The notes under the pieces are model-generated. The model ran no database searches and was not told where the DNA came from. It saw only the letters and a list, made by a program, of their open reading frames with translations. From Clostridiales bacterium UBA4653 (GTDB lineage Bacteria; Bacillota; Clostridia; Oscillospirales; CAG-272), in the NCBI GenBank assembly GCA_002405565.1, contig DHMB01000036.1, positions 1 to 9,125 on the forward strand: 9,125 nt of DNA, in the 5' to 3' direction. Position numbers and translations under genes: made by a program. Positions 1 through 5,914 of this stretch are shown here, one piece after another; position 1 is the stretch's first letter; each line of letters opens with the position of its first letter.

Positions 1-617
1 CGGCGGTGATTGACGGCGCGCTGATGATAAAATTTGCGACGTCCGGAAATCTCGGAATGAAAGCCGAGGGCAAATCGCTTACGGTGAAAATCCCCGCCGC
101 TATGGTTCTTTCGGAGATTGCAGCCGATACCGTTTCCGCGGATGTTTCAATTGATATGAAGACGGAGGTTAAAACCGTCGATATCGATACGGTCAGCGGA
201 AGCACGGATATTAAAAACCTTTCGGGCGACTCTGTCGGAGTCGATACGACGAGCGGAAAAATAACCGTTTCGGGAGCGACGTTCGCAAAAGCCGAGTTTG
301 ACAGCGTCAGCGGAAGAATAGAAATCGACGATTCCGCTCTGACGGACGTCGACGCGGAGACAGTCAGCGGAAGAATAAATTGTTCTTTCAGAGACGGGGC
401 TGTTATTGACGAGCTCGATTTTTCTTCGGTCAGCGGAGATATTGAGCTCATGCTCCCCGCAAACGCCGGCTTTGAGGCAAAGCTCTCATCCGTCAGCGGT
501 GATCTGAATACCGACTTTGCCTGCGTAAGAAGCGGAAAGACATATACCTGCGGCGACGGCAGCATAAAAATCTCCGCAGATACGACGAGCGGCGACCTTA
601 CAATAAATAAAAAATGA
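1..617 (+). CDS. DUF4097-type beta-strand repeat (putative adhesin) protein, C-terminal part
   Basis: The reading frame is open to the left edge, so this is the C-terminal ~205 residues of a longer gene. The GTG at base 6 has no visible ribosome site and lies inside domain sequence, so I do not take it as the start. The protein is a ladder of short beta-strand repeats built on a D-[TS]-[VT]-S-G core (DTVSGSTDI, DTTSGKITV, DSVSGRIEI, ETVSGRINC, SSVSGDIEL, SSVSGDLNT, DTTSGDLTI). This is the hallmark of the DUF4097 family, a right-handed beta-helix-like fold. An LTVKIPA segment precedes the ladder, as is usual in the family. Members are often encoded near DUF1700 or PspC genes and are thought to act at the envelope, but no biochemical role is settled. 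The gene ends TGA, followed by a strong terminator. Family assignment is confident; function and upstream partners cannot be seen. Confidence 0.85.
   Translation, partial: AVIDGALMIKFATSGNLGMKAEGKSLTVKIPAAMVLSEIAADTVSADVSIDMKTEVKTVDIDTVSGSTDIKNLSGDSVGVDTTSGKITVSGATFAKAEFDSVSGRIEIDDSALTDVDAETVSGRINCSFRDGAVIDELDFSSVSGDIELMLPANAGFEAKLSSVSGDLNTDFACVRSGKTYTCGDGSIKISADTTSGDLTINKK
306..377 (+). repeat. 15-bp direct repeat within the DUF4097 ladder
   Basis: The sequence GTCAGCGGAAGAATA occurs at 306-320 and again at 363-377, encoding the V-S-G-R-I core of two successive beta rungs. A shorter GTCAGCGGAAG copy lies at 192-202, and further GTCAGCGG copies occur downstream in the gene. The same codons are used for the repeated residues, which suggests rung duplication rather than only convergent protein sequence. 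Confidence 0.7.
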
Positions 618-624
618 CGTATAA

Positions 625-660
625 AGCAAAAACAGACCGCGGAAGCGGTCTGTTTTTGTT
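625..660 (+). terminator. Rho-independent terminator after the DUF4097 gene
   Basis: CAGACCGC (633-640) pairs perfectly with GCGGTCTG (645-652) around a GGAA tetraloop (GNRA type). The flanking A-run (628-632) pairs with the T-run (653-657), extending the stem to about 13 bp. The flanking A and T runs could make it work in both directions. It begins a few bases after the stop codon at 615-617 and separates this gene from the ABC operon. Confidence 0.92.
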
Positions 661-687
661 TTATGTGCCGAATGTGAGGTTTTTCTA

Positions 688-715
688 TTTACATTTGTCG
701 GATTTATGATATAAT
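688..715 (+). promoter_or_regulatory. Sigma-A promoter of the sugar ABC operon (extended -10)
   Basis: The -35 box is TTTACA (688-693) and the -10 box is TATAAT (710-715), with a 16-bp spacer. TG at 707-708 followed by one base forms an extended -10 element. The predicted transcription start is near 722, giving a leader of about 70 bases before the first permease ATG at 792. No clear operator such as a cre site was recognised by eye. Confidence 0.8.
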
Positions 716-725
716 AATCGTATAA

Positions 726-782
726 GGAGAAGGTTTTGCATTTATATGCTGCCCGAAGGAAGGACGCTTTCCTCTCCGGAAG
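726..782 (+). promoter_or_regulatory. Structured 5' leader of the ABC operon with two competing pairings
   Basis: A strong Shine-Dalgarno-like GGAGAAGG (726-733) sits almost at the predicted 5' end, about 60 bases from the permease start, so it does not serve that ATG. It is complementary to CCTCTCC (771-777), giving 7 bp with one bulged A. The CU-rich element directly precedes GGAAG (778-782), the likely real ribosome site, 9 bases before ATG 792. An alternative hairpin pairs 757-763 with 767-773 and uses part of the same CU element, so the two structures exclude each other. Pairing potential is read directly from the sequence; a regulatory role is inference. Confidence 0.35.
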
Positions 783-791
783 CGATTAAAA

Positions 792-1685
792 ATGGAGAAG
801 AACAATCTTAAAGGCTGGCTTTATCTTTTGCCCGCGGCGCTGTTTCTCGGCGTTTTCATGGTGTACCCGCTTATAGACGTTTTTGTTTACTCGTTTGAAG
901 AAGGATACAATTTTGCGTCGCAGTCGTTTTTCGGCACCGGCTTATATAACTACGCCTATGTCCTGCGCGACCCGTATTTCCTTGCCGCGCTTAAAAACAC
1001 GTTTATCCTTGTGATTATAACCGTCCCGCTCTCGACGGGTATTGCGCTCCTTATTTCCATCGCGCTCAGCTCGATAAAGAAGCTGAGGAGCTTTTTCCAG
1101 ACGGTATATTTCCTTCCTTACGTCACAAACACGCTTGCCGTCGGGCTCGTGTTCATGATACTTTTCAGAAAAACAGCCTATTCGGACGGGCTTGTAAACG
1201 TTCTTATAAACGCCTTCGGCGGGCAGTCTGTCGACTTTATCGACGGGCCGTATTGGGCGAAGATGCTCGTGCTCTGCCTTTATACGATATGGATAGTCAT
1301 GCCGTTCAAGATACTCATTCTCACAAGTTCGATTGCGTCTGTCAGCGATATGTATTATAACGCCGCAAAAATCGACGGCGCCTCGCGGTGGAGAATGTTT
1401 TCAAAAATAACCCTGCCGATGATATCTCCCTCGCTTTTCTATCTTGTTATAACGGGATTTATCGGCGCCTTCAAGGCATACAGCGACTCGGTCGCCCTGT
1501 TCGGAACGAACCTCAACGCCGCCGGAATGAACACAATCGTCGGCTATATTTACGACATGCTTTACGGCGAAGGCGGAGGGTATCCCTCGTTTGCGTCCGC
1601 CGCGGCAATAATCCTCTTTTCCATAGTTCTGACGGTCACCTGCATAAACCTTATGGTCAGCAGGAAGCACGTCCACTATTCATGA
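792..1685 (+). CDS. Carbohydrate ABC transporter permease, MalF/UgpA type
   Basis: This 297-residue integral membrane permease is the first of two that would form the translocation channel of a CUT1-type importer. Six hydrophobic segments are visible, at about residues 10-34, 68-92, 104-126, 156-180, 208-232 and 264-289. The cytoplasmic coupling (EAA) loop lies at about 186-213, reading YNAAKIDGASRWRMFSKITL then P-M-I-S-P. The usual Glu before AA is Asn here, while the G at D-G-A and the closing prolines are kept. The opening L-K-G-W-L-Y-L-L-P-A is typical of the family. ATG 792 is the only normal start, because the frame closes at TAA 723-725 without another ATG, GTG or TTG. Its ribosome site GGAAG (778-782) is modest. 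The stop lies 11 bases before the next start, indicating an operon. The substrate is not determinable; a sugar, oligosaccharide or glycerol-phosphate is likely. Confidence 0.93.
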   Translation: MEKNNLKGWLYLLPAALFLGVFMVYPLIDVFVYSFEEGYNFASQSFFGTGLYNYAYVLRDPYFLAALKNTFILVIITVPLSTGIALLISIALSSIKKLRSFFQTVYFLPYVTNTLAVGLVFMILFRKTAYSDGLVNVLINAFGGQSVDFIDGPYWAKMLVLCLYTIWIVMPFKILILTSSIASVSDMYYNAAKIDGASRWRMFSKITLPMISPSLFYLVITGFIGAFKAYSDSVALFGTNLNAAGMNTIVGYIYDMLYGEGGGYPSFASAAAIILFSIVLTVTCINLMVSRKHVHYS

Positions 1686-1696
1686 GGGAGGGCATT

Positions 1697-2572
1697 ATGA
1701 ACGGAACATTGAATTATTCAAAAGCCGAAAAGCAAGCAAGGACGCGGGGAATTGTACGTAATACATTTGTATATATTCTGCTCTCGCTTTGGGGAATCGC
1801 CGTCCTTTTCCCGTTTTACTGGATGGTGCTGACCTCCGTAAAGAGTTACAGCTCGTACAGCGCGGAGCGTATTCCGAAATTCTTTGTGACAGCGCCGACC
1901 TTCAAAAACTATATCGACGCCTTCACCGAAGTCCCGCTTGCAAAATACTTTCTCAACACACTGATTTTCACAGTCGCAACGACGGTGCTTATGCTGATTG
2001 TCATAACGCTTGCGGCGTTTGCCTTCGCAAGGCTGAACTTCAAAGGAAAGAACATAGCGTTCACGCTGTTCCTTTCGCTTATGATGCTCCCGAGCGAGCT
2101 TGTCGTCATCACAAACTTCGTAACTGTAACGGATATGGGTCTGCGAAATACGTTCACGGGACTCATTCTGCCGTCGGTGACGTCGGTGTTCTATATCTAT
2201 CTTCTCAAAGAGAATTTCTCTCAGGTGCCGGATGAGCTTTATTACGCCGCGAAAGTCGACGGAACGACGGACATGAAATATCTTCTCCGCGTCATGATTC
2301 CGATATGCAAGCCGACATTCGTGACGGTCATAATTCTCAAAGTCATCGAGTGCTGGAATTCATATGTCTGGCCGCGACTCATAACCGACGACCCGAACTT
2401 TTATCTCGTTTCAAACGGAATTCAGGAGATAAGGGAAAACGGCTTCGGCAGGGAAAACATTCCCGCAATGATGGCGGCTGTCTGCGCCGTGTCGCTCCCG
2501 CTGATAATACTGTTCCTCGTGTTCAGAAAAAAGATTATGGCAGGCGTTTCGAGAGGAGGTACAAAGGGATGA
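1697..2572 (+). CDS. Carbohydrate ABC transporter permease, MalG/UgpE type
   Basis: This is the second, 291-residue permease of the importer. Hydrophobic segments lie at about residues 25-46, 88-112, 120-142, 156-172, 205-225 and 256-277. Two family signatures are clear: L-R-N-T-F-T-G-L-I-L-P at 149-159, and an EAA-type coupling loop at about 180-206 with A-A-K-V-D-G-T, then I-P and a final K-P. As in the partner, the Glu of EAA is replaced (Tyr). I chose ATG 1697 because the purine-rich GAGGGAGGG (1684-1692) stands just ahead of it. The in-frame ATG at 1682 overlaps the preceding stop as ATGA but would put that ribosome site inside the gene. The longer upstream open frame lies over the first permease gene and is not coding. 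The stop overlaps the next start by 4 bases, implying translational coupling. Confidence 0.93.
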   Translation: MNGTLNYSKAEKQARTRGIVRNTFVYILLSLWGIAVLFPFYWMVLTSVKSYSSYSAERIPKFFVTAPTFKNYIDAFTEVPLAKYFLNTLIFTVATTVLMLIVITLAAFAFARLNFKGKNIAFTLFLSLMMLPSELVVITNFVTVTDMGLRNTFTGLILPSVTSVFYIYLLKENFSQVPDELYYAAKVDGTTDMKYLLRVMIPICKPTFVTVIILKVIECWNSYVWPRLITDDPNFYLVSNGIQEIRENGFGRENIPAMMAAVCAVSLPLIILFLVFRKKIMAGVSRGGTKG

Positions 2573-4167
2573 AAAAAATTCTTTCTGCGGTGCTTGCCGC
2601 GCTCTTCCTCTGCTCGTGCCTCGCGGTATTTACGTCATGCCACGGCTCGCGGGTCTCGTATGCCTTTGCCGTGCCGGAGGAATTTGATACGTCAAGAGAC
2701 TATGAGATAACCTTCTGGGCAAAGAACGACACAAATAAAACGCAGGTCAGAATATACAAAAGAGCGGTTGAAGAGTTTCAGTCGCTTTACCCGAACATAA
2801 AGGTCAACATCCGTTTTTATACGGACTACGGAAAAATATATAACGACGTCATTACAAACATTTCAACGGGCACTACGCCGAACATCTGCATAACCTATCC
2901 CGACCATATAGCGACGTATATTTCGGGCGAAAATACGGTCGTCCCGCTCGACACGCTCCTCACGGACGCAAAATACGGGCTTGGCGGAAGCGAGGTCAGA
3001 TTTTCATCGCCGACAAAGGACGAGATTGTTCCCGAATACCTTTCGGAATGTTATCTCGGCGAAAACTGTTACGCTCTGCCGTTCATGAGGTCGACCGAGG
3101 CATGCTATATAAACAAGACTCTTGTCGAAAAACTCGGTTATACAATCCCCGAAAAGCTGACATGGGACTTCATCTGGGAGGTTTCCGACGCGGCAACGGA
3201 GAAAAACGCGGACGGCACATATAAGGTCAACGGGCAGACCGTCATGATACCTTTTATATATAAGTCGACGGACAACATGATGATACAGATGCTCCGCCAG
3301 AAGGGCGCGGGCTATTCAAACGACAACGGAGACATCCTCATTTTCAACGATACGACAAAAGACCTGCTTTATACGATTGCGGATCACGTTAAAAACGGCG
3401 CATTTTCGACGTTTTCAATATCCAGCTACCCGGGCAACTATCTCAATGCCGGTCAATGCATTTTTGCCATCGACTCGACAGCCGGCGCGACATGGATGGG
3501 AAGTCATGCTCCGCTGATGGACATAAGCGATGACAAGGTCGTCGATTTTGAAACGGTTGTCATGACTGTTCCCCAGTTTGATACGGAAAACCCGCAGATG
3601 ATATCGCAGGGGCCGTCCGTCTGTATTTTCAACAAGAGCGACCCGCAGGAGGTGCTGGCTTCGTGGCTTTTCGTGCAGTACCTGCTGACGGACGATATCC
3701 AGACCGCATACGCAAAGACGGAGGGCTATGTTCCCGTAACGCTGACGGCGCAGAACTCCGCGGAATACAAGGATTATCTTTCCCGCGCGGGAGAGGATAA
3801 CGACGAGTATTACGATGTGAAGATAAAAGCGTCCAAGCTCCTTCTTGACAACATAAAGAACACATTTGTCACTCCCGTTTATAACGGTTCGACCTCGCTC
3901 CGCAACGCCGCGGGACAGCTGATTGAAAACGTGGCAAAGTCGATCCGGAGAAAAGAAACGGTTGACGAGGAGTACATGCAGAACCTCTATAAGGAGGTCA
4001 GCGCGCTGTACCGTCTTGATCAGACCGGCTCGGTTTCCGGCAAAGTGAAGCTCGGCAAAATGCCGGCGGCGTCCGCCGTGCTGATAGCCGTTCTTGCCGT
4101 TGCATGGGTGACGATGGCGGCTTTCGGAATTTTCGGTTATATCAGAAAGAAAAAAGAAAAGGGATGA
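2569..4167 (+). CDS. Extracellular substrate-binding lipoprotein of the sugar ABC importer, with a C-terminal membrane helix
   Basis: This 532-residue family 1 solute-binding protein would capture the substrate outside the cell and deliver it to the two permeases encoded just upstream. The signal peptide starts M-K-K and ends with candidate lipobox F-T-S-C, Cys24; an earlier L-C-S-C ending at Cys17 is also possible. The binding domain spans about residues 45-440. It opens with Y-E-I-T-F-W-A and a Y-P-N-I-K-V motif, and contains A-L-P-F-M-R-S-T-E-A (about 166-175), which resembles the UgpB-type ligand region. Unusually, residues 499-525 form a second hydrophobic helix followed by the basic tail RKKKEKG, so the protein may be held at both ends. 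The start ATG 2569 overlaps the previous TGA and has an excellent GAGAGGAGGT (2551-2560). At 532 residues it is longer than the usual 420-450. No ATPase gene follows, so a shared MsmX/UgpC-type ATPase is expected. Confidence 0.92.
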   Translation: MKKILSAVLAALFLCSCLAVFTSCHGSRVSYAFAVPEEFDTSRDYEITFWAKNDTNKTQVRIYKRAVEEFQSLYPNIKVNIRFYTDYGKIYNDVITNISTGTTPNICITYPDHIATYISGENTVVPLDTLLTDAKYGLGGSEVRFSSPTKDEIVPEYLSECYLGENCYALPFMRSTEACYINKTLVEKLGYTIPEKLTWDFIWEVSDAATEKNADGTYKVNGQTVMIPFIYKSTDNMMIQMLRQKGAGYSNDNGDILIFNDTTKDLLYTIADHVKNGAFSTFSISSYPGNYLNAGQCIFAIDSTAGATWMGSHAPLMDISDDKVVDFETVVMTVPQFDTENPQMISQGPSVCIFNKSDPQEVLASWLFVQYLLTDDIQTAYAKTEGYVPVTLTAQNSAEYKDYLSRAGEDNDEYYDVKIKASKLLLDNIKNTFVTPVYNGSTSLRNAAGQLIENVAKSIRRKETVDEEYMQNLYKEVSALYRLDQTGSVSGKVKLGKMPAASAVLIAVLAVAWVTMAAFGIFGYIRKKKEKG

Positions 4168-4194
4168 GCTTTCGGGCTCATCCTCTCGTTTTTT
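4162..4194 (+). terminator. Terminator of the ABC operon
   Basis: GGATGAGC (4162-4169) pairs with GCTCATCC (4176-4183) around a six-base loop. Six T's follow at 4189-4194, five bases beyond the stem. The 5' arm includes the stop codon of the binding-protein gene (4165-4167). The delayed T-run makes it somewhat weaker than the other terminators here. Confidence 0.75.
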
Positions 4195-4235
4195 GAGAAA
4201 AAATCCCGAAAAATAAAATTTCTTGATTTTTGCTA

Positions 4236-4264
4236 TTGATTTTTCGGAATTTATATGTTATACT
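4236..4264 (+). promoter_or_regulatory. Sigma-A promoter of the OB-fold lipoprotein gene (extended -10)
   Basis: The -35 box TTGATT (4236-4241) and -10 box TATACT (4259-4264) are separated by 17 bp. TG at 4256-4257 plus one base gives an extended -10. The predicted start is near 4271, so the mRNA would open with the small hairpin at 4272-4290. Confidence 0.78.
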
Positions 4265-4271
4265 TGAATAA

Positions 4272-4290
4272 GTCTGTGCTATGTGCAGAC
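4272..4290 (+). promoter_or_regulatory. Small hairpin at the 5' end of the OB-fold lipoprotein mRNA
   Basis: GTCTG (4272-4276) pairs with CAGAC (4286-4290), and G-U pairs may extend it inward. It lies almost at the predicted transcription start and 11 bases before the strong ribosome site AAGGAG (4302-4307). A 5'-terminal hairpin of this kind can protect mRNA from 5'-end decay. That role is inference, and the stem is short. Confidence 0.35.
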
Positions 4291-4314
4291 ATACTATTCA
4301 TAAGGAGAAAAACC

Positions 4315-5178
4315 ATGAAAAAAATCGTAGCAATTTGCTTGCTTCTTGCGTTCGTATTCGCTATCGCGTTTACTGTTGCAAGCTGTGGCTCGGGTGAGAA
4401 AGAGACCACAACTGACGGAAGCTCAACCGAAGGCACAACAACCAACGGAACTTCCGCAGAAGGCACAACAACGCAGGGAACAACAACGACGGTAAATCGC
4501 GCTGACACGGAAAAATCTGAAGGCGTTATGACATACGAAGAGTATGTCGCAGCCGAGCTTGACACCAAGGTCGTAATCGAGGCTTATATTCAGGCTAAGC
4601 AGGTTTATTCCGAGCAGTACACCAACACATCTCTCTATCTTCAGGACGCTGCAGGCGCTTACTTTGTTTACAGAGTAAAGTGCACGGCAGAGGAATATGC
4701 GGCGTTTGAGATAGGCAAGAAGGTCAAGGTTTCCGGAACAAAGACCGCATGGTCTGGCGAAGTTGAATTCGCTGAAGGAACCGCAAGCGTTGAGCTTCTC
4801 GACGGATACTACGTTGCAGAGGCAAAGGACGCAACGGACGTTCTTGCAAACGAAGACGAGCTTATCAAGCTCCAGAACCAGTTTGTTTCCTTCAAGGGAC
4901 TTACTGTTGCCGCTTCAAAGGATGTTGACGGAAATGACGTCGCATACCTCTACAAGTGGAACGGTACGGGCTCCGAAGGCGACGACCTCTATTTCAACGT
5001 AACTCTCGGCGAGAAGACATATCAGTTCCTCGTTGAGTCCGATCTTTGCGGCGCTGATACAGACGTTTACAAGGCTGTAAAAGAGCTTAAAGTCGGCGAT
5101 AAGATCGACGTTGAAGGCTTCCTTTACTGGTACAACGGCGCTAACCCCCACATCACAAGCGTAAAGGTTGTTAAGTAA
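4315..5178 (+). CDS. Secreted lipoprotein with Thr-rich repeat linker and two OB-fold-like domains
   Basis: This 287-residue predicted lipoprotein starts M-K-K with a long hydrophobic stretch and lipobox V-A-S-C (Cys24). A low-complexity linker of three near-decapeptide repeats follows (residues 30-58: ETTTDGSST, EGTTTNGTSA, EGTTTQGTTT), which probably spaces the globular part from the membrane. Residues about 70-165 resemble the OB-fold domain of bacterial secreted nuclease and lipoprotein families: L-Y-L-Q-D-A-A-G-A-Y-F-V-Y, then I-G-K-K-V-K-V-S-G. Residues about 188-287 look like a second copy ending L-K-V-G-D-K-I-D-V-E-G-F-L-Y-W-Y-N-G. No catalytic domain is visible, so the ligand is unknown. 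ATG 4315 is set by AAGGAG (4302-4307, 7-base spacing) and the signal peptide; an upstream in-frame ATG at 4255 lies within the promoter. Lysine is mostly AAG (about three to one over AAA), and with the strong signals this suggests high expression. Confidence 0.85.
   Translation: MKKIVAICLLLAFVFAIAFTVASCGSGEKETTTDGSSTEGTTTNGTSAEGTTTQGTTTTVNRADTEKSEGVMTYEEYVAAELDTKVVIEAYIQAKQVYSEQYTNTSLYLQDAAGAYFVYRVKCTAEEYAAFEIGKKVKVSGTKTAWSGEVEFAEGTASVELLDGYYVAEAKDATDVLANEDELIKLQNQFVSFKGLTVAASKDVDGNDVAYLYKWNGTGSEGDDLYFNVTLGEKTYQFLVESDLCGADTDVYKAVKELKVGDKIDVEGFLYWYNGANPHITSVKVVK
4402..4488 (+). repeat. Tandem ~30-bp repeat encoding a Thr-rich linker
   Basis: Two 30-base units (4429-4458 and 4459-4488) both begin GAAGGCACAACAAC. 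A more diverged 27-base unit precedes them (4402-4428). They encode ETTTDGSST, EGTTTNGTSA and EGTTTQGTTT. In-frame tandem units like this can change copy number by slippage, so linker length may vary between strains. Confidence 0.75.
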
Positions 5179-5192
5179 TAAGTTACACACGG

Positions 5193-5225
5193 CGGCGGGC
5201 TTCGGCTCGCCGTTTTTGTTTTTTT
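5193..5225 (+). terminator. Strong terminator after the OB-fold lipoprotein gene
   Basis: CGGCGGGC (5193-5200) pairs with GCTCGCCG (5205-5212), with one G-U pair, around a TTCG tetraloop. TTTTT, G and then seven T's follow. This is one of the strongest terminators in the window. The next promoter's -35 box begins three bases beyond the T-run. Confidence 0.95.
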
Positions 5226-5227
5226 GC

Positions 5228-5256
5228 TTGACTTTTGCGGCGAGGGTATGTATAAT
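5228..5256 (+). promoter_or_regulatory. Sigma-A promoter of the ybaK-family gene
   Basis: TTGACT (5228-5233) and TATAAT (5251-5256) are separated by 17 bp, a near-consensus promoter. The predicted start is near 5263, giving a leader of only about 25 bases. The promoter is packed directly against the preceding terminator. Confidence 0.88.
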
Positions 5257-5287
5257 ATCGGTGAAAAAGAAACGGAGTGATGAAAAA

Positions 5288-5767
5288 ATGTCGCACGGTA
5301 TGGAAAAAACAAACGCAATGCGCATAATGGAGCAGAAAAAAGCCGCATATGTCTTTCATGATTACACAGCCTCCGGCGCTGTCTCTGGGGAGGACGTCGC
5401 GGCGGCGATAGGGCAGGATCCGAATAAGGTTTTCAAAACGCTTGTGACGGTCGGCATGAGCGGACGAAATTATGTTTTCGTCGTTCCCGTGTGTAAGGAA
5501 CTGGATCTGAAAAAAGCGGCAAAGACCGTCGGTGAAAAGTGGATTGAGATGATAAAATCAAAGGATCTTCTGCCGCTGACAGGATATATTCACGGCGGGT
5601 GCTCGCCCGTCGGGATGAAGAAGCTGTTTCGGACGGTTATAGACCGCAGCGCAGAGGAGCAGGCGACGATATGTTTCAGCGGAGGGAAGATCGGTTATCA
5701 GATGGAGACTTCGCTTTCCGAGCTTGAAAAAGTCATCCCGTTTGAGCTTGCGGATATAACAATGTAA
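5288..5767 (+). CDS. ybaK: Cys-tRNA(Pro) deacylase, YbaK/EbsC family
   Basis: This 159-residue cytoplasmic protein belongs to the YbaK branch of the prolyl-tRNA-synthetase editing-domain superfamily, which hydrolyses Cys mischarged on tRNA(Pro). Its length matches the family. Diagnostic features are the opening K-T-N-A-M-R-I (7-13), the P-N-K-V-F-K-T-L block whose second Lys (Lys50) corresponds to the invariant lysine of the family, and the G-Y-I-H-G-G-C-S-P-V-G-M-K-K motif (99-112). ATG 5288 is preferred because GGAG (5274-5277) is 10 bases away. ATG 5300 would fit the family's usual start as well but is too far from it, and the frame upstream of 5288 lies in the promoter. The gene stands alone with its own promoter and terminator. 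Substrate preference is from the family, not from this sequence. Confidence 0.93.
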   Translation: MSHGMEKTNAMRIMEQKKAAYVFHDYTASGAVSGEDVAAAIGQDPNKVFKTLVTVGMSGRNYVFVVPVCKELDLKKAAKTVGEKWIEMIKSKDLLPLTGYIHGGCSPVGMKKLFRTVIDRSAEEQATICFSGGKIGYQMETSLSELEKVIPFELADITM

Positions 5768-5771
5768 ATTC

Positions 5772-5799
5772 AAAAACTCCCGTGCCACGGGAGTTTTTT
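5772..5799 (+). terminator. Terminator after the ybaK-family gene
   Basis: ACTCCCGT (5776-5783) pairs perfectly with ACGGGAGT (5787-5794) around a three-base loop. Flanking A's (5772-5775) pair with T's (5795-5798), making a 12-bp stem that ends in a six-T run. It starts five bases after the stop and could act in both directions. Confidence 0.93.
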
Positions 5800-5851
5800 A
5801 TATATTATACTGATGTATAAAACATTGCGGCAAGCCTTGCGCCGATGACTA

Positions 5852-5880
5852 TTGACTAAATCCACGCGCAGATGTATAAT
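5852..5880 (+). promoter_or_regulatory. Sigma-A promoter of the LRR lipoprotein gene
   Basis: TTGACT (5852-5857) and TATAAT (5875-5880) lie 17 bp apart, the same box sequences and spacing as the promoter at 5228. GATGTATAA, which covers part of the -10, also occurs at 5812-5820. A short GC-rich imperfect dyad (GGCAAGCCTTGC, near 5829-5840) lies just upstream of the -35 and could be an operator, but it is too weak to call. Confidence 0.85.
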
Positions 5881-5914
5881 ATATATGATAAAATCAGACG
5901 GGAGGAAAACGACA

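Noticed and set aside
192..500. Recurrent GTCAGCGG as a possible short DNA motif array
   Set aside because: Every copy falls in frame on the V-S-G codons of the beta-ladder. It is explained by protein repeats rather than a DNA-level array such as CRISPR or a recombination motif.
1388..1696. In-frame extension upstream of the second permease
   Set aside because: It overlaps the first permease out of frame and gives Arg-rich sequence without family similarity. The ribosome site before 1697 and the family's normal length set the start there.
2305..2568. In-frame extension upstream of the binding protein
   Set aside because: It overlaps the second permease in another frame. The signal peptide and GAGAGGAGGT place the start at 2569.
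4251..4568. 105-codon minus-strand frame over the Thr-rich linker
   Set aside because: Its Val/Ser-rich repeats are the reverse complement of the Thr/Gly repeat codons, with no ribosome site or promoter of its own.
4915..5348. Minus-strand frames across the OB lipoprotein-ybaK junction
   Set aside because: They run through a terminator and a promoter, have no recognisable domain, and are antisense to supported genes.
5826..5844. GC-rich dyad upstream of the LRR promoter as an operator
   Set aside because: The symmetry is short and imperfect with a three-base loop, and no known regulator site is recognisable.
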